Below are positions 63,090-64,000 of a stretch of 64,000 bases of DNA, piece by piece. Under the pieces are notes generated by a model. The model worked only from the letters and a program-made list of their open reading frames with translations, searched no databases and had not been told where the DNA came from. The position numbers were made by a program, and so were the translations under genes. Source of the DNA: Arthrobacter sp. M4 (GTDB lineage: Bacteria > Actinomycetota > Actinomycetes > Actinomycetales > Micrococcaceae); assembly GCF_020251205.1 (NCBI RefSeq), contig NZ_JAIWYX010000010.1:1-64000 (forward strand), read 5' to 3'. The first letter of the stretch is position 1; each line of letters starts with the position of its first letter.

Positions 63090-63103
63090 TAAAGATATAT
63101 CAG
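63090..63103 (-). promoter_or_regulatory. Shared 14-bp motif, copy 2 (upstream of the HbpS-like gene)
   Basis: The minus strand reads CTGATATATCTTTA again, identical to copy 1 at 58581-58594, about 185 bp before the HbpS start. It is followed by CTATATT and then ACATATCAG, so an inverted TGATAT pair exists. GTTCCC precedes it as in copy 1. Confidence 0.6.
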
Positions 63104-63173
63104 AGGGAACCCTTTGGAGGTTATCAATCCATTGGCTTCTGGAAAGGCACCCTGCTTGACGCTGCGTCTTCGG

Positions 63174-63791
63174 CTATCGTCCCAGAATCAGGCTTAGCGC
63201 TTCGGCCCGGGCAGCCGGTAGCCGGAGCTCGCCGCGAACAGCGGAAGTAATGGTCTTGGCGCCCGGTTTCCGCACCCCGCGCATGGACATGCACAGATGT
63301 TCGCATTCGACGACGACAATCGCCCCGAGCGGGCGCAGCGCCGTGACCAGTGCATCGACCACCTGGGTGGTCAACCGTTCCTGGACTTGTGGCCTGCGGG
63401 CAAAGGCGTCCACAAGCCTGGCCAACTTGCTGAGGCCAGTCACCAAACCCTCCGACGACGGAATGTAGCCCACGTGGGCAACGCCGTGGAACGGCACCAG
63501 ATGGTGCTCACAAGTGCTGTAGAACGGTATGTCCTTGACGATGACCAGTTCCTCGTGGCCCAGGTCGAAGGTCTTGTCCAGGATGTCCAAGGGGTCTTCG
63601 TGCAGGCCGCCATACATTTCCGCGGCGGCCCGGGCAACCCTGGCGGGTGTATCTGAAAGCCCTGACCTGTCCGGGTCCTCCCCGATGGCGAGGAGGAATT
63701 CCCGGACAGCCCGTTCAACACGTGGTTGGTCAACGCCGCGCTTCCCGTCGACGTTCTGGTCCGCATGCGCTGTTACTACTTCGTCAAGCAT
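63174..63791 (-). CDS. folE: GTP cyclohydrolase I
   Basis: 205 aa. It makes dihydroneopterin triphosphate, the first step of tetrahydrofolate synthesis. The zinc ligands lie in YSTCEHHLVPFHG and VVECEHLCMSMRG. ATG at 63791 is chosen; the frame is open into the upstream gene but that would exceed family length. The start overlaps the stop of the molybdopterin oxidoreductase gene by 8 bp. A copy in this setting suggests extra folate for one-carbon transfer. Confidence 0.95.
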   Translation of the reverse strand: MLDEVVTAHADQNVDGKRGVDQPRVERAVREFLLAIGEDPDRSGLSDTPARVARAAAEMYGGLHEDPLDILDKTFDLGHEELVIVKDIPFYSTCEHHLVPFHGVAHVGYIPSSEGLVTGLSKLARLVDAFARRPQVQERLTTQVVDALVTALRPLGAIVVVECEHLCMSMRGVRKPGAKTITSAVRGELRLPAARAEALSLILGR

Positions 63792-64000
63792 TGACTGTTG
63801 CCTTGGCGGGTTCGAGCCGAACGATGACTGACTTGGACGTCGGGGTGCCGCTGGTGTCCGCCACAGAGTCCAGTGGAACCAGCACGTTGGTCTCGGGGTA
63901 GTACGCGGCAGCACAACCCTTCGGCGTGGAGTAGGTGACGATCCGGAAGTTCTCGGCCCGGCGCTCGGTGCCTTGGAATTCGGAGATCAGATGGACCATG
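63784..64000 (-). CDS. Molybdopterin oxidoreductase, C-terminal end (formate-dehydrogenase-like)
   Basis: Partial: only about the last 72 codons are in the window; the gene continues past 64000. The sequence GCAAAYYPETNVLVPLDSVAD and TPTSKSVIVRLEP matches the molybdopterin-dinucleotide-binding C-terminal domain of FdhF/YdeP-type oxidoreductases. A formate dehydrogenase fits the neighbours fdhD, moeA and fdhA. Overlaps folE by 8 bp. Confidence 0.8.
   Translation of the reverse strand, partial: MVHLISEFQGTERRAENFRIVTYSTPKGCAAAYYPETNVLVPLDSVADTSGTPTSKSVIVRLEPAKATVNA

Overview
The window is high-GC actinobacterial DNA, most like Arthrobacter/Paenarthrobacter. The evidence is two Lsr2-type nucleoid proteins, an AAA+ ClpC preceded by a ClgR-like operator, DisA next to RadA, a mycothiol-type (TIGR03086) protein, lipobox signal peptides and frequent GTG/TTG starts. 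It is ordinary chromosome with one small decayed island next to tRNA-Lys. No CRISPR array, insertion sequence, prophage or replication origin was seen. All assignments come from reading the sequence; no database search was run.

1-8.9 kb: the end of an rRNA operon (23S-5S spacer, 5S rRNA, terminator), an alpha/beta hydrolase, a possible gene relic, lysS, a small membrane protein, lsr2 behind a regular 22-bp repeat array, clpC, a triplicated 68-bp terminator segment, an ArgA-like acetyltransferase, and a 72-codon ORF behind a possible yybP-ykoY (Mn) leader. 8.9-18.2 kb: PTS-type dihydroxyacetone kinase dhaKLM, a lipoprotein, mutY, a secreted protein whose 3' end meets disA in a 3 x 90 bp tandem repeat, radA, and an aromatic-acid-exporter-like protein.

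18.3-30.5 kb: the pstSCAB phosphate operon with a PhoP box; a tctCBA tripartite tricarboxylate transporter divergent from a CitA/CitB-type two-component system, with a 9-bp tandem operator between them; and a secreted subtilase. 30.5-38.7 kb: a catabolic locus (MFS transporter, GntR regulator, FucD-type dehydratase, alpha-ketoglutarate-semialdehyde dehydrogenase, FAH-family protein) that reads as a Weimberg-type route from an aldonate such as D-arabinonate to 2-oxoglutarate. It carries matching operators in both promoters. A low-affinity phosphate transporter (pit plus DUF47) follows.

38.8-48 kb: a structured intergenic element, tRNA-Lys, a decayed strip (protein relic, Xre/ParS antitoxin, frameshifted and truncated RES toxin, bPH-domain gene), a GGDEF cyclase, a LacI regulator, an arsR-SRPBCC-SRPBCC-yciI operon, an Lsr2 paralogue with an Arg/Ser-rich tail, and an orphan receiver protein.

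48-64 kb: a quaternary-amine and one-carbon region. A BCCT carrier faces an FAD reductase, a Rieske oxygenase (glycine-betaine-demethylase type) and an ABC importer whose single permease protein contains two permease domains. It continues with an IclR regulator, fdhD, moeA, glutathione-independent formaldehyde dehydrogenase, an HbpS-like protein, folE and the 3' end of a molybdopterin oxidoreductase. Read together, imported betaine is demethylated, and the released formaldehyde is oxidised to formate and CO2. The best candidates for undescribed biology are cis-elements: the 22-bp array before lsr2, the hairpin array before the betaine-binding protein, a 14-bp motif shared by two promoters of the one-carbon cluster, and a long structured leader of the formaldehyde dehydrogenase gene.
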